A DNA stretch of 11,672 nucleotides, taken from NCBI GenBank assembly GCA_030146905.1, contig JASLAV010000153.1:1-11672 (forward strand), in the 5' to 3' direction. This stretch comes from Lentzea sp. Lineage in GTDB: Bacteria > Actinomycetota > Actinomycetes > Mycobacteriales > Pseudonocardiaceae. Both the position numbers and the translations under genes were made by a program. Positions 1-6,579 of this stretch are shown here, piece after piece (position 1 is the stretch's first letter; the number at the start of each line of letters is the position of its first letter). The notes below the pieces were generated by a model. That model made no database searches and was not told the DNA's origin. It saw only the letters and a list, made by a program, of their open reading frames with translations.

Positions 1-744
1 GGTGGGCGCGGCGGCCACCAGGTTCCGCAGCGCCACCTCCTGCTCGCCCGCCATCTTGGCCAGTTCCGCCGCCTCGCCGCCGACCTCCAGGCCGCGCTTG
101 CGCACGCGGGCGAGCACCTGCAGCACGCTGTCGTGGATCGAACGCGCGAGCCGTTCACGTTCCGCCGTGGCCGCTTCCGCCCTGAGAGCCTGGGCGAGCA
201 GCACCGCCGAACGCCGTGCGGTGGCGGAGGCCATGCCGACGACCATGCCCGCGCCGCCCAGCAGCACGACGTCGCGCAGCAGGTCGAGGCTCGGCACACC
301 CTTCGACAGGTAGGTGGAGAGACCGACCGCGAGCCCGCCCGCGAGCCCCGCGTACGCCCCGCCGAGCGCGCCCAGCGCCACCGCGGGGACGCACGCCCAG
401 ATCGTCGTGATCAACGGGACGTTCAGCGTCAGCAGCTGGTGGTCGGACATGATCAGCGGAGAGAGCGACAGCAGCCCGCAGGTGAGGACCAGGTCGGTCA
501 GCACGACCGGCCACCGCCTGCCCCACGTCGTGCTGTAGGCGCGGCTCGTGAACACGGACCACAGCGCCATCACCCCGAGCGTGGTCCACGCGAGCCACGG
601 CCGGGTGTAATAGGAATGGTTCGCGATGACGTTCGCCGCCGCGAACAGGAATGTGACTATGCGTAGCGCGATCGTCCCGCGCCACAGGGGCGTGGCCGGG
701 TCGTCGATCACCTTCGTCACACGTTCGGCAGGCTCGTTGGGCAC
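1..744 (-). CDS. macS: MacS-family sensor histidine kinase, N-terminal part (runs off window)
   Basis: The 248 codons seen here are the N-terminal part of a membrane sensor kinase; the ATP-binding domain lies beyond the window edge. A short cytoplasmic head is followed by about five hydrophobic segments (roughly residues 25-42, 49-66, 79-98, 112-135 and 143-165). A linker and a HisKA_3-type dimerisation helix come next, with RSIHDSVLQVLARV; the phosphoacceptor is His204. The following GGEAAEL and AGEQEVALRNLV segments are what I recall from actinobacterial MacS proteins, the kinase of the MacRS two-component system linked to morphogenesis and antibiotic production in Streptomyces. The GTG start at 744 is preceded by AAAGGAG six bases upstream. 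The gene is divergent from the GGDEF gene. The kinase class is clear; the MacS label rests on memory of family sequences and is less certain. Confidence 0.78.
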   Translation of the reverse strand, partial: MPNEPAERVTKVIDDPATPLWRGTIALRIVTFLFAAANVIANHSYYTRPWLAWTTLGVMALWSVFTSRAYSTTWGRRWPVVLTDLVLTCGLLSLSPLIMSDHQLLTLNVPLITTIWACVPAVALGALGGAYAGLAGGLAVGLSTYLSKGVPSLDLLRDVVLLGGAGMVVGMASATARRSAVLLAQALRAEAATAERERLARSIHDSVLQVLARVRKRGLEVGGEAAELAKMAGEQEVALRNLVAAAPT

Positions 745-868
745 GCTGTGCTCCTTTCGGGCACCATCCTGCCGCGAGAACGTGTGCTGGCTAACCCCCA
801 GGTGGCCGTCTTCTGCCGAACGGAGGAATGTGCGACGCTCTCCGGGGTCAGGTGGGGAGGGCGTACAG
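745..868. promoter_or_regulatory. Divergent intergenic region between sensor kinase and GGDEF genes
   Basis: These 124 bp must hold the promoters of the minus-strand kinase gene and the plus-strand cyclase gene, since nothing lies between them. The two Shine-Dalgarno sequences are visible: AAAGGAG (751-757, minus) and GGGGAGG (854-860, plus). I see no convincing -35/-10 pair on either strand and no long dyad. The regulatory role is inferred from geometry only. Confidence 0.5.
854..860 (+). promoter_or_regulatory. Ribosome binding site that sets the GGDEF start
   Basis: GGGGAGG lies eight bases before the GTG at 869. The same frame stays open upstream to an ATG at 626, but that extension overlaps the divergent kinase gene, so this Shine-Dalgarno sequence decides in favour of 869. 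Confidence 0.7.
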
Positions 869-2065
869 GTGCGCGACTGGCCGGTGTGGACATTGCGACG
901 GCCCGCGCTCTGCTACTGGTTGCTCATCGACTTCGCCGCTCTGGCGACCGTCATCTACGTGATCGTGTCGACGGCAACGCCGTCATCCTCCGAGATCGGC
1001 AGGTTCGCCGCCATCGCGGGAACAGCCGGCGCGGTGATCATCGGCAGCTCGATCTACAGCCACCGCATCGGCGAGACCGAGCGCAACCCGTGGGCCGCAC
1101 ACCTCTCCTACCTGACGGCGGGCATCCTCGCCCTGCCGCCGAACCTGCTGGTGCTGCTCCTCTTCGGCCCCGCCCTGCACTGCCTGCTGGCACAACGTCC
1201 GGAGACCTACCGCTGGTTCTACACCCTGAGCGCCACGGCCCTGTCGGTCTTCGCCACCCGCTACCTGCTCGGCTGGACGGACCCGCGGGCGAGCCTGCTG
1301 CTCATGGTGGTCGGCGCGGTCGTCCTGCTGGCCCTGCGCGCGGCACTGATCGCGTTCGGCCTGAAGCTGCGCAACCCGTCCGCCACCTTCGAGGAGAACG
1401 TCGGCGAACCGATCGACGTCATCCTCGGCGTCGTCGCGGTGTCCATCGGCGGCCTGATGGGCTGCGTCGCGCTGACCAACGCCGTCCACGCGCTGATCGC
1501 CGGCCCGTCCCTGGCCCTGCTGGAACGAGCGGCCCAGCTCCCGCAGTGGCGCCGGTCGGCCCAGCGCGACGCCAAGACCGGCCTCGCCAACGCGGTGCAC
1601 TGGGACAGCAGGGCGCGCTACGAACTCACCAAGGGCTCGGACCGCACCCGCCCGATGGCCGTCATGCTCCTCGACCTCGACCACTTCAAGAGGGTCAACG
1701 ACGAGGTCGGCCACCTGGCGGGCGACGCTGCACTGGCCGCGATCTCCCTGCTGCTGCGCGGCACAGTCCGCCGAGGAGACCTCGTCGGCCGCTTCGGCGG
1801 CGAGGAGTTCGTGGTGCTGCTGCCGGAGGCCACCCCCGACGAAGCCGAGTCGGTGGCCGAACGGGTGCGCAAGGCCGTGGCGGCGCTGCGGGTGCCCACG
1901 ATGGCCACCGACGGCAAGCCGCACGAGCTGTCCGGCCTGACCGTGTCGATAGGAGTGGCCACCACCACCCGGTTCGGCTACCAGCTGCCCGACCTGCTGG
2001 TGGCGGCGGACGCGGCGTTGCTGGCGGCCAAGGCGTACGGCCGCAACCTCGTGTCGATGGCCTAG
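869..2065 (+). CDS. Membrane-bound diguanylate cyclase (GGDEF)
   Basis: This 398-aa protein is predicted to make c-di-GMP from two GTP at the inner face of the membrane. The N-terminal half (about residues 13-215) holds around six hydrophobic segments and no recognisable ligand-binding domain. The GGDEF domain starts near DAKTGLAN (Asp234). The metal-binding stretch DLDHFKRVND is at 269-278 and the active-site signature GGEEF at 310-314. An RRGD at 301-304, exactly five residues before the signature, matches the product-inhibitory I-site (RxxD). By motif it is therefore an active, feedback-inhibited cyclase. There is no EAL domain, so no sign of phosphodiesterase activity. GTG 869 was chosen for its Shine-Dalgarno sequence and for the MRDWPVW opening usual for this actinobacterial group. 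It ends 12 bp from the convergent transporter gene. In actinomycetes c-di-GMP acts through BldD to delay development; the specific output here is unknown. Confidence 0.93.
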   Translation: MRDWPVWTLRRPALCYWLLIDFAALATVIYVIVSTATPSSSEIGRFAAIAGTAGAVIIGSSIYSHRIGETERNPWAAHLSYLTAGILALPPNLLVLLLFGPALHCLLAQRPETYRWFYTLSATALSVFATRYLLGWTDPRASLLLMVVGAVVLLALRAALIAFGLKLRNPSATFEENVGEPIDVILGVVAVSIGGLMGCVALTNAVHALIAGPSLALLERAAQLPQWRRSAQRDAKTGLANAVHWDSRARYELTKGSDRTRPMAVMLLDLDHFKRVNDEVGHLAGDAALAAISLLLRGTVRRGDLVGRFGGEEFVVLLPEATPDEAESVAERVRKAVAALRVPTMATDGKPHELSGLTVSIGVATTTRFGYQLPDLLVAADAALLAAKAYGRNLVSMA

Positions 2066-2077
2066 GCCGACCTTCTC

Positions 2078-3229
2078 CTAGAGCTCCTCGACCCGTTCGC
2101 TCTTGTCGTCCCTGGGAGCGGTGTCCTGGGGGTTCAGCACGTCCACCTTCTCCGGCTTCTGCACCGCGTCCGCATCGGACACGAGCGACCGGATCCCGGA
2201 GTTCAGCACCGCGAGCAACGGCACGGCGAGCAGCGCGCCGGCGATGCCGCCCACGACCAACCCGCCCGCGATCGCCAGGATCACGGCCAGCGGGTGCAGC
2301 TTGACCGCACGGCCCAGCAGGATCGGCTGCAGAACATGCGACTCCAGCTGCATCACGCCGATGAGCACGGCCAACACCACCAGCGCCGCGATCGGTCCGT
2401 TGGTCACCAGCGCGACCAGCACAGCGATGGCTCCCGTGAACACCGCACCGATGATGGGGATGAACGCGCCGAGGAACACCAACGCCGACAGCGGCACCAC
2501 GAGCGGCACGCCGATGATCGCCAGGCCGATGCCGACACCCAAGGCGTCCACGACGGCGACCGCTGCCGTCGCGCGCACGTAGGAAACGAGAGAGCTGAAC
2601 CCGCGGCGGCCCGCCACGTCGACGCGCTGGCGCACGTCGCGAGGGACCGCACGGGTCACGAAGCGCCAGATGCCGTCGCCGTCGTGCAGGAAGAAGATCA
2701 GGGTGAACAGGGCCAGCAGCAGGCCGGTCAGCGCCTCGCCGACCGTCGCGGCGGTGGTGAGCGCGCCGGACGTGATCTCGGCCTGGTTCTCCTTGATCGT
2801 CCTGACGATGTCGTTGAGGTAGTTCTGCAGCTGCTGGTCCGACAGGTGCGCCGGTCCGTCCTTGAGCCAGCGCTGGATCGTGTCGAGCGAGTTGCCCACC
2901 TGCGACTGCAGTTCGGGAAGGCCGCGGGAGAACTCGCTGATCACGAACGTCAGCACGCCGCCGAGCACGCCGATGCCGATGATCATCATCACGGTCGTCG
3001 CCACGCCGCGCGGCACCCGCCACTCGACGAGCTTCGCCACGCCCGGCGAGAGCAGCGCGGCCAGGAGCAGCGCGATTGCGACCGGGATCACTATCGACGC
3101 GAGGTAGCCCAGGACGTACGCCACCACGTACAGCGCGGCCACCACGACCACGAACCGCCAGCTCAGCGCGGCACTCACCCGCAGCAGCACGGGAACGCGG
3201 CTGCTGATCTCCGACTCCGGTGTGCTCAC
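2078..3229 (-). CDS. AI-2E family (PerM/YdiK-type) membrane transporter
   Basis: This 383-aa integral membrane protein has the AI-2E/PerM layout. There is an N-terminal group of hydrophobic helices (about 26-60 and 78-98), then a hydrophilic, partly helical section (about 101-160). A second helix block follows at about 160-182, 221-248, 250-275, 278-294 and 312-346. Family signatures are visible: FLGAFIPIIGAVFTG at 252-266, and ESHVLQP (296-302) followed by LHPLAVILAI. The C-terminal 33 residues are charged and probably cytoplasmic. Members are proposed exporters of small molecules or ions; the substrate cannot be read from sequence. The start is uncertain. GTG 3229 gives MSTPESEI but has only three bases after GTGAGG; GTG 3238 and TTG 3262 are in frame. 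The gene is convergent with the cyclase gene and divergent from the solenoid gene. Confidence 0.88.
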   Translation of the reverse strand: MSTPESEISSRVPVLLRVSAALSWRFVVVVAALYVVAYVLGYLASIVIPVAIALLLAALLSPGVAKLVEWRVPRGVATTVMMIIGIGVLGGVLTFVISEFSRGLPELQSQVGNSLDTIQRWLKDGPAHLSDQQLQNYLNDIVRTIKENQAEITSGALTTAATVGEALTGLLLALFTLIFFLHDGDGIWRFVTRAVPRDVRQRVDVAGRRGFSSLVSYVRATAAVAVVDALGVGIGLAIIGVPLVVPLSALVFLGAFIPIIGAVFTGAIAVLVALVTNGPIAALVVLAVLIGVMQLESHVLQPILLGRAVKLHPLAVILAIAGGLVVGGIAGALLAVPLLAVLNSGIRSLVSDADAVQKPEKVDVLNPQDTAPRDDKSERVEEL

Positions 3230-3265
3230 GGACCTCACGTTAACTGTTCTGCCCCTCGCCAAGCC

Positions 3266-3292
3266 GGAACCTGTTGGGAATGATCCGGTTTG
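3266..3292 (+). promoter_or_regulatory. Possible ECF-sigma promoter of the solenoid gene
   Basis: GGAACC at 3266-3271 is followed, after 16 bases, by GTTTG at 3288-3292. This fits the GGAAC(C)-N16-GTT pattern of actinobacterial ECF sigma factors such as mycobacterial SigE/SigH. It would start transcription close to the Shine-Dalgarno sequence at 3295-3303, leaving a very short leader. The -10 part is too short to be specific, so the call is tentative. Confidence 0.3.
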
Positions 3293-3294
3293 TC

Positions 3295-3303
3295 GGGGGA
3301 GGG
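3295..3303 (+). promoter_or_regulatory. Ribosome binding site of the solenoid gene
   Basis: The purine-rich run GGGGGAGGG ends six bases before the GTG at 3310. It decides for that start over the in-frame TTG at 3274 and ATG at 3280, which would place this run inside the coding sequence. Confidence 0.7.
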
Positions 3304-3309
3304 ACGAAA

Positions 3310-5484
3310 GTGATCAAGCCGGAAGACTTGACCGAAGTCGAACGCCAGGTAGCCGGTGCCTACGCGGGTGGCACCGAGATCGACCTGACCGGGCAGAGCG
3401 TGCGCGGCGAGGTGCTCACCGGATTGCTGACCGGCATGTACCGGGTGCCGCGCAGAGGATTGCCGGCGCTGCGACTTCGAAACGCCCGGATCACCGGCAA
3501 GTTCGAGCTGGAGGGCACCCGCGTCACGCGGGTCATCGACCTCACCCACTGCACCTTCGAGGAGGCGCCCGACCTCCGGATGGCCCGCCTCATCGGCCTG
3601 CGCCTGCGCGGCACCCGCGTTCCCGGTCTGCAGGGCCGAAACCTGCGCGTCTTCAGCGACCTCGTCCTGGAAGCCGGCTTCACCTGCACCGGCACGGTCG
3701 ACCTCACCGACGCCGCCGTGGACGGCACCCTCCGCCTGGCCGGCGCGGTCCTGCGCTCCACCACCGACCACGCCCTCCTCGGCGCGCGGCTGCGGGTCAG
3801 CGGATCCATCCAGGCCATCGCGATGCGGGCCGACGGAGAGGTCCGGCTGCGCGGCGCGACGATCGGCGGCAGCGTCCACCTCGGCGGCGCGCGGCTGGTC
3901 AACACGGGACGCGAGGCGCTGGAGGCGTCCGGCATCGTGGTGGCGGGCAACGTCTTCTGCAACGCGGAGGGCGGGCGGTTCACCGTGGACGGGCGGGTGC
4001 TGCTCGACGGCGCGCGCGTCGGCGGCAACCTCGAGTTCACCGGCGCCCGCCTGCACTCCACCCACCGCGTCGACCAGGTGCTGGTCCTGCCGCACGGACT
4101 GGCCGACGAGGCCGCGACGCTCGTGGCCGACCGCATCAGGGTCGAGGGCAACGTCGAGCTGGACGACGGCTTCACGAGCACCGGCACGGTCCGGCTGCCG
4201 AACGCGAGCATCGGCGGGTACCTGCGGATGTCCGGTGCGGTGATCGGGCCGCGCGACGTCGCGGAGGAGCTCGCCGGTGACGTCACGAACCGGATCCCCG
4301 TCGCCCTGCACGCGGACGGCATGGAGGTCCGCGGCGACGTCGAGGCCCGCAGCGCCGTCAACGGCGCGGGCACCCGGTCGTTGCCCCTGCAGACCTACGG
4401 CCAGGTCCGGCTGTCGAACGCGCACATCATGGGCAGCGCCAGCATGTCCGGTGTCTCGCTGCACGGTCCCGGCATCGACGTGCTGTTCGCCGACCGGCTC
4501 CGCGTCGGCGGAACGCTCTTCCTGCGCGAGCTCAGGGCGAAGGGCTCCGTCCGGCTGCAGAACGCCAACATCGGCTCCACCCTCGACATGTCCGGCGCAC
4601 AGCTGACGCTGCCGCGGCTGCGCGGCAACGGCACCCAGAAGCCGTCGCTCGACGCCCGTGCCATCACGATCGGCAAGGACCTGTTGTGCAGCCGCGGGTT
4701 CACCGCGGTCGGCGGCGTGCGGATCAGGCTGGGCGAGGTCGGCAAGATGGCGACGTTCAGCGACTCGCACCTCGGCTCGACGTCCGCGGACATCGCGTTG
4801 AACGCCTACGGCCTCACCGTGCACCAGTTCCGGCTGCACATCCCCGCGGGTCAGCAGCCCAAGGGCAAGGTCGTGCTGAGCAGGCTGAAGGCGGTCTCCG
4901 TCACCGACGGGCCCGGCCTGTGGGACGCGGAGGGCGGCGTCGCCGTCGACGACTTCGAGTTCGCCGGCATCACCGCCGATCCCGACGTGCCCGTGGAAAC
5001 GCGGCTGCAGTGGCTGCGCAAGGTGCAGCCGGACTTCGCGCCGGGACCGTACGAACAGCTCGCCGCCGTCTACCAGCAGGGCGGCGAGGAGGAGCTCGCG
5101 CAGAAGGTCCAGCTGGAGAAGCAACGCCGCCGCTACTCCGAGCTCGGCAAGGCCGGGCGGGTCTGGGGCTTCGTCCAGCGGTGGACCGTCGGGTACGGCT
5201 ACCGGCCGTGGCTCGCCATCTGCTGGCTCGGCGTGTTCTGGCTCGGCGGCGCGCTCTGGTTCAACTGGCACACGATGGTCAAGCTCAACTCCGACGAGGA
5301 CCCGGTGTGGAACGCCTGGCTCCTCGCGCTCGACCTGCTGATCCCGATCATCGACTTCGGCCACGACGGGAAGTGGCAGTTCACGGGCGCTTCGCAGTGG
5401 ATCTCGGCGACCCTCGTCGCCGTCGGCTGGGTGCTCGCGTCGACCGCCGCGGCAGGCGCCGCCCGCGTGCTGAAGCGGGTGTGA
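3310..5484 (+). CDS. Beta-solenoid-like repeat protein with C-terminal membrane anchor
   Basis: This 724-aa protein belongs to an actinobacterial family often labelled 'membrane-associated oxidoreductase'. I see no nucleotide-binding or redox motif that would justify that name. From about residue 40 to 560 it is built of short degenerate repeats of the type VxLxNAxIGGxLxMSGAxL (for example LPNASIGGYLRMSGAVI and LQNANIGSTLDMSGAQL). This pattern is expected of a pentapeptide-like or right-handed beta-helix. A helical segment follows (about 565-615, with APGPYEQLAAVYQQGG). Three hydrophobic helices come last, near 633-652, 669-685 and 697-718, with LIPIIDFG at the second. There is no signal peptide, so the solenoid is probably cytoplasmic and tethered to the membrane. 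The function is not known; a scaffold role is a guess. GTG 3310 was chosen by its Shine-Dalgarno sequence. Confidence 0.85.
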   Translation: MIKPEDLTEVERQVAGAYAGGTEIDLTGQSVRGEVLTGLLTGMYRVPRRGLPALRLRNARITGKFELEGTRVTRVIDLTHCTFEEAPDLRMARLIGLRLRGTRVPGLQGRNLRVFSDLVLEAGFTCTGTVDLTDAAVDGTLRLAGAVLRSTTDHALLGARLRVSGSIQAIAMRADGEVRLRGATIGGSVHLGGARLVNTGREALEASGIVVAGNVFCNAEGGRFTVDGRVLLDGARVGGNLEFTGARLHSTHRVDQVLVLPHGLADEAATLVADRIRVEGNVELDDGFTSTGTVRLPNASIGGYLRMSGAVIGPRDVAEELAGDVTNRIPVALHADGMEVRGDVEARSAVNGAGTRSLPLQTYGQVRLSNAHIMGSASMSGVSLHGPGIDVLFADRLRVGGTLFLRELRAKGSVRLQNANIGSTLDMSGAQLTLPRLRGNGTQKPSLDARAITIGKDLLCSRGFTAVGGVRIRLGEVGKMATFSDSHLGSTSADIALNAYGLTVHQFRLHIPAGQQPKGKVVLSRLKAVSVTDGPGLWDAEGGVAVDDFEFAGITADPDVPVETRLQWLRKVQPDFAPGPYEQLAAVYQQGGEEELAQKVQLEKQRRRYSELGKAGRVWGFVQRWTVGYGYRPWLAICWLGVFWLGGALWFNWHTMVKLNSDEDPVWNAWLLALDLLIPIIDFGHDGKWQFTGASQWISATLVAVGWVLASTAAAGAARVLKRV

Positions 5485-5493
5485 CCGTCACAC
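5479..5493. promoter_or_regulatory. 15-bp perfect dyad, candidate operator
   Basis: GTGTGAC-C-GTCACAC is a perfect inverted repeat with 7-bp arms around one central base, overlapping the TGA stop of the solenoid gene. The centre is too small for an RNA hairpin loop, so a dimeric DNA-binding protein is the more natural reading. It lies about 130 bp before the start of the 5620 gene. The regulator is unknown; the spacing does not match the CRP consensus TGTGA-N6-TCACA. Confidence 0.35.
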
Positions 5494-5548
5494 GATGTAG
5501 TTAATCGGGTGCCCAGAGCGTGCGTCCGGGGTGGCGGGGGTGGCAGAG

Positions 5549-5584
5549 TCGCCGACGTCGACTTGATCAGTTGATCGTCGGCGA
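5549..5584 (+). terminator. Stem-loop in the 5484-5620 gap (terminator or leader structure)
   Basis: TCGCCGACG (5549-5557) pairs perfectly with CGTCGGCGA (5576-5584). Five more pairs extend the stem inward (5558-5562 with 5570-5574, one G-U) past a bulged T at 5575, giving 14 pairs and a 7-nt loop, TTGATCA. No U-run follows. It could terminate the solenoid transcript or be a structured 5' leader of the 5620 gene, whose start is 35 nt downstream. Confidence 0.45.
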
Positions 5585-5605
5585 ATCCTTGAGCGCCACC
5601 GAGTA

Positions 5606-5611
5606 GCGAGG
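5606..5611 (+). promoter_or_regulatory. Ribosome binding site supporting the TTG start at 5620
   Basis: GCGAGG lies eight bases before TTG 5620. No ATG or GTG in frame would keep the signal peptide intact, so this modest Shine-Dalgarno sequence supports the rare TTG start. Confidence 0.5.
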
Positions 5612-5619
5612 TTCCTGCG

Positions 5620-6384
5620 TTGTCCTCTGCCGATCTGCGAGCGAAGACGGGAGCGAACGGCATCCGCCGGTTCGCCACCCGAGCGCTGCTCGCTGTCGGT
5701 GGTGCGATCGCCGGGACGGCCGTTGCCTGGGCGCTGACCACCTCTTCGGCGCACGCCGCCGAAGACGTGCAGCAGTTCGACGTCGTCACCAAGATCATTT
5801 CGAAGACGGACGAGAAGCTGCCGGTCGTCGCTCCCGCTGCCACGGCAGTGCACAAGATCGACGAAACGTTGCGAACCGAGCAGCAGAAAGCTCGCGCAGC
5901 CCTGCCGGAGATGCAGGTCTCCACGACGGTCGAGAAGATCGCCGAGCGGATCCTGCCCCAGGCCACGAGGACCGTTCAGTCCGAGACGCCCGCTGTTGAG
6001 CGGTCGTTGGACGTGACGTTCTCCGAGACCCCGGCACCCACCACCGAGACCGGTCAGTCGCCGGTCGCGAAGGTGATCACGCAGGTCGCCGGCCCGTCCG
6101 GTGCCACGTGGACCGACCTGTTGGAGCACAACGACTCCGTCGTGCCCTCACAGCAGCGTCCGTCCCTGCCCAGCAACCCGTTCCCGAAGCTGCCCGTCCC
6201 GGCCCCCGCGCCGGTGCAGTGCACTTCGTGCTCCGACGGTTCTGGTTCTGCGAAGGGCAGCGCGATCGCTGCTCTCGCTGCGTCCGGCAATGCTCTCGGC
6301 ACCTCGGTGGCGCGCGCTCTCGCGCCGTCCACCGACGAGGTGACCGTGACGCCGGGCAAGCAGCCCGGTATCAACCCCGACTGA
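5620..6384 (+). CDS. Secreted protein of unknown function with a CxxC
   Basis: I do not recognise the family of this 254-aa protein. It opens with a signal peptide: basic region around IRRFATR (15-21), hydrophobic core 22-39, and a likely signal peptidase I site after AHA (44-46). The mature part has a short charged, possibly helical stretch (about 50-112, rich in Lys/Glu). A Thr/Pro/Ser-rich linker follows (about 120-200), then a CxxC (Cys201, Cys204) inside QCTSCSDG. It ends in an Ala/Gly/Ser-rich region and the tail KQPGINPD. Those are its only two cysteines, so they could form a disulphide or a metal site outside the cell. There is no sortase motif, lipobox or C-terminal helix. It starts with TTG, so expression may be modest. 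It directly precedes the chaplin-like gene, with a strong terminator between, which suggests related but separately controlled surface proteins. Confidence 0.8.
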   Translation: MSSADLRAKTGANGIRRFATRALLAVGGAIAGTAVAWALTTSSAHAAEDVQQFDVVTKIISKTDEKLPVVAPAATAVHKIDETLRTEQQKARAALPEMQVSTTVEKIAERILPQATRTVQSETPAVERSLDVTFSETPAPTTETGQSPVAKVITQVAGPSGATWTDLLEHNDSVVPSQQRPSLPSNPFPKLPVPAPAPVQCTSCSDGSGSAKGSAIAALAASGNALGTSVARALAPSTDEVTVTPGKQPGINPD

Positions 6385-6388
6385 TTTC

Positions 6389-6451
6389 AGCGCGCGGTCC
6401 GCGGCAGCCTCCTCCCCCGGCTGTCCGGAAGTCGACCGTCGCGCTTTTTTT
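6389..6451 (+). terminator. Intrinsic terminator after the 5620 gene
   Basis: Starting five bases after the stop codon, AGCGCGCGGTC (6389-6399) pairs with GACCGTCGCGCT (6434-6445), giving eleven pairs with one bulged T. An inner stem, GGCAGCC (6403-6409) with GGCTGTC (6419-6425), closes a C-rich loop. Seven T follow at 6445-6451. This is a textbook Rho-independent terminator and unusually clear for an actinomycete. It implies that the next gene has its own promoter or relies on read-through. Confidence 0.75.
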
Positions 6452-6471
6452 GTGCGCTCCTTTCGGTCGAC
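6431..6471 (+). promoter_or_regulatory. Alternative hairpin overlapping the terminator
   Basis: GTCGACCG (6431-6438) pairs perfectly with CGGTCGAC (6464-6471), with an inner GCGC (6441-6444) / GCGC (6454-6457). It uses the same bases as the right arm of the terminator, so the two folds exclude each other. It may be a read-through structure, or the left end of the leader of the downstream gene. A function is not shown. Confidence 0.3.
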
Positions 6472-6542
6472 CACCGCGTGCGACTCCCCCGGTGATGACG
6501 CGCCCATTCCCCGTGCGCGTCCGGCCCCATCCCCCATGAACC

Positions 6543-6558
6543 CCCCTGACATCAGGGG
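6543..6558. promoter_or_regulatory. Dyad just upstream of the chaplin-like gene
   Basis: CCCCTGA-CA-TCAGGGG has perfect 7-bp arms around two bases and ends eight bases before the AGAAGGAG Shine-Dalgarno sequence (6567-6574). The position suits an operator near the transcription start. The two-base centre disfavours a stable RNA hairpin with all seven pairs. No -10/-35 pair is recognisable in 6452-6579. Confidence 0.4.
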
Positions 6559-6579
6559 ACTTTGGAAGAAGGAGACCCA

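Noticed and set aside
626..868. N-terminal extension of the GGDEF protein from ATG 626
   Set aside because: It overlaps the divergent kinase gene by over 100 bp, and a good Shine-Dalgarno sequence and family-like N-terminus place the start at 869.
2059..2068. GGCCTAGGCC palindrome at the cyclase stop codon
   Set aside because: Ten bases of GC-rich symmetry around a TAG stop are expected by chance, and there is no loop, U-run or flanking structure.
748..2304. Open frame of 518 codons overlapping the GGDEF gene in another frame
   Set aside because: Arg/Pro/Gly-rich shadow translation without motifs; the GGDEF frame has clear catalytic residues.
3235..5364. Antisense open frame (709 codons) opposite the solenoid gene
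   Set aside because: The product is low-complexity, rich in Asp, Arg, Ala and Gln, with no domain. The opposite strand has a clear start, Shine-Dalgarno sequence and membrane helices.
5480..5492. CRP/FNR-type binding site
   Set aside because: TGTGA and TCACA are separated by three bases rather than six, so the consensus is not met; kept only as a generic dyad.
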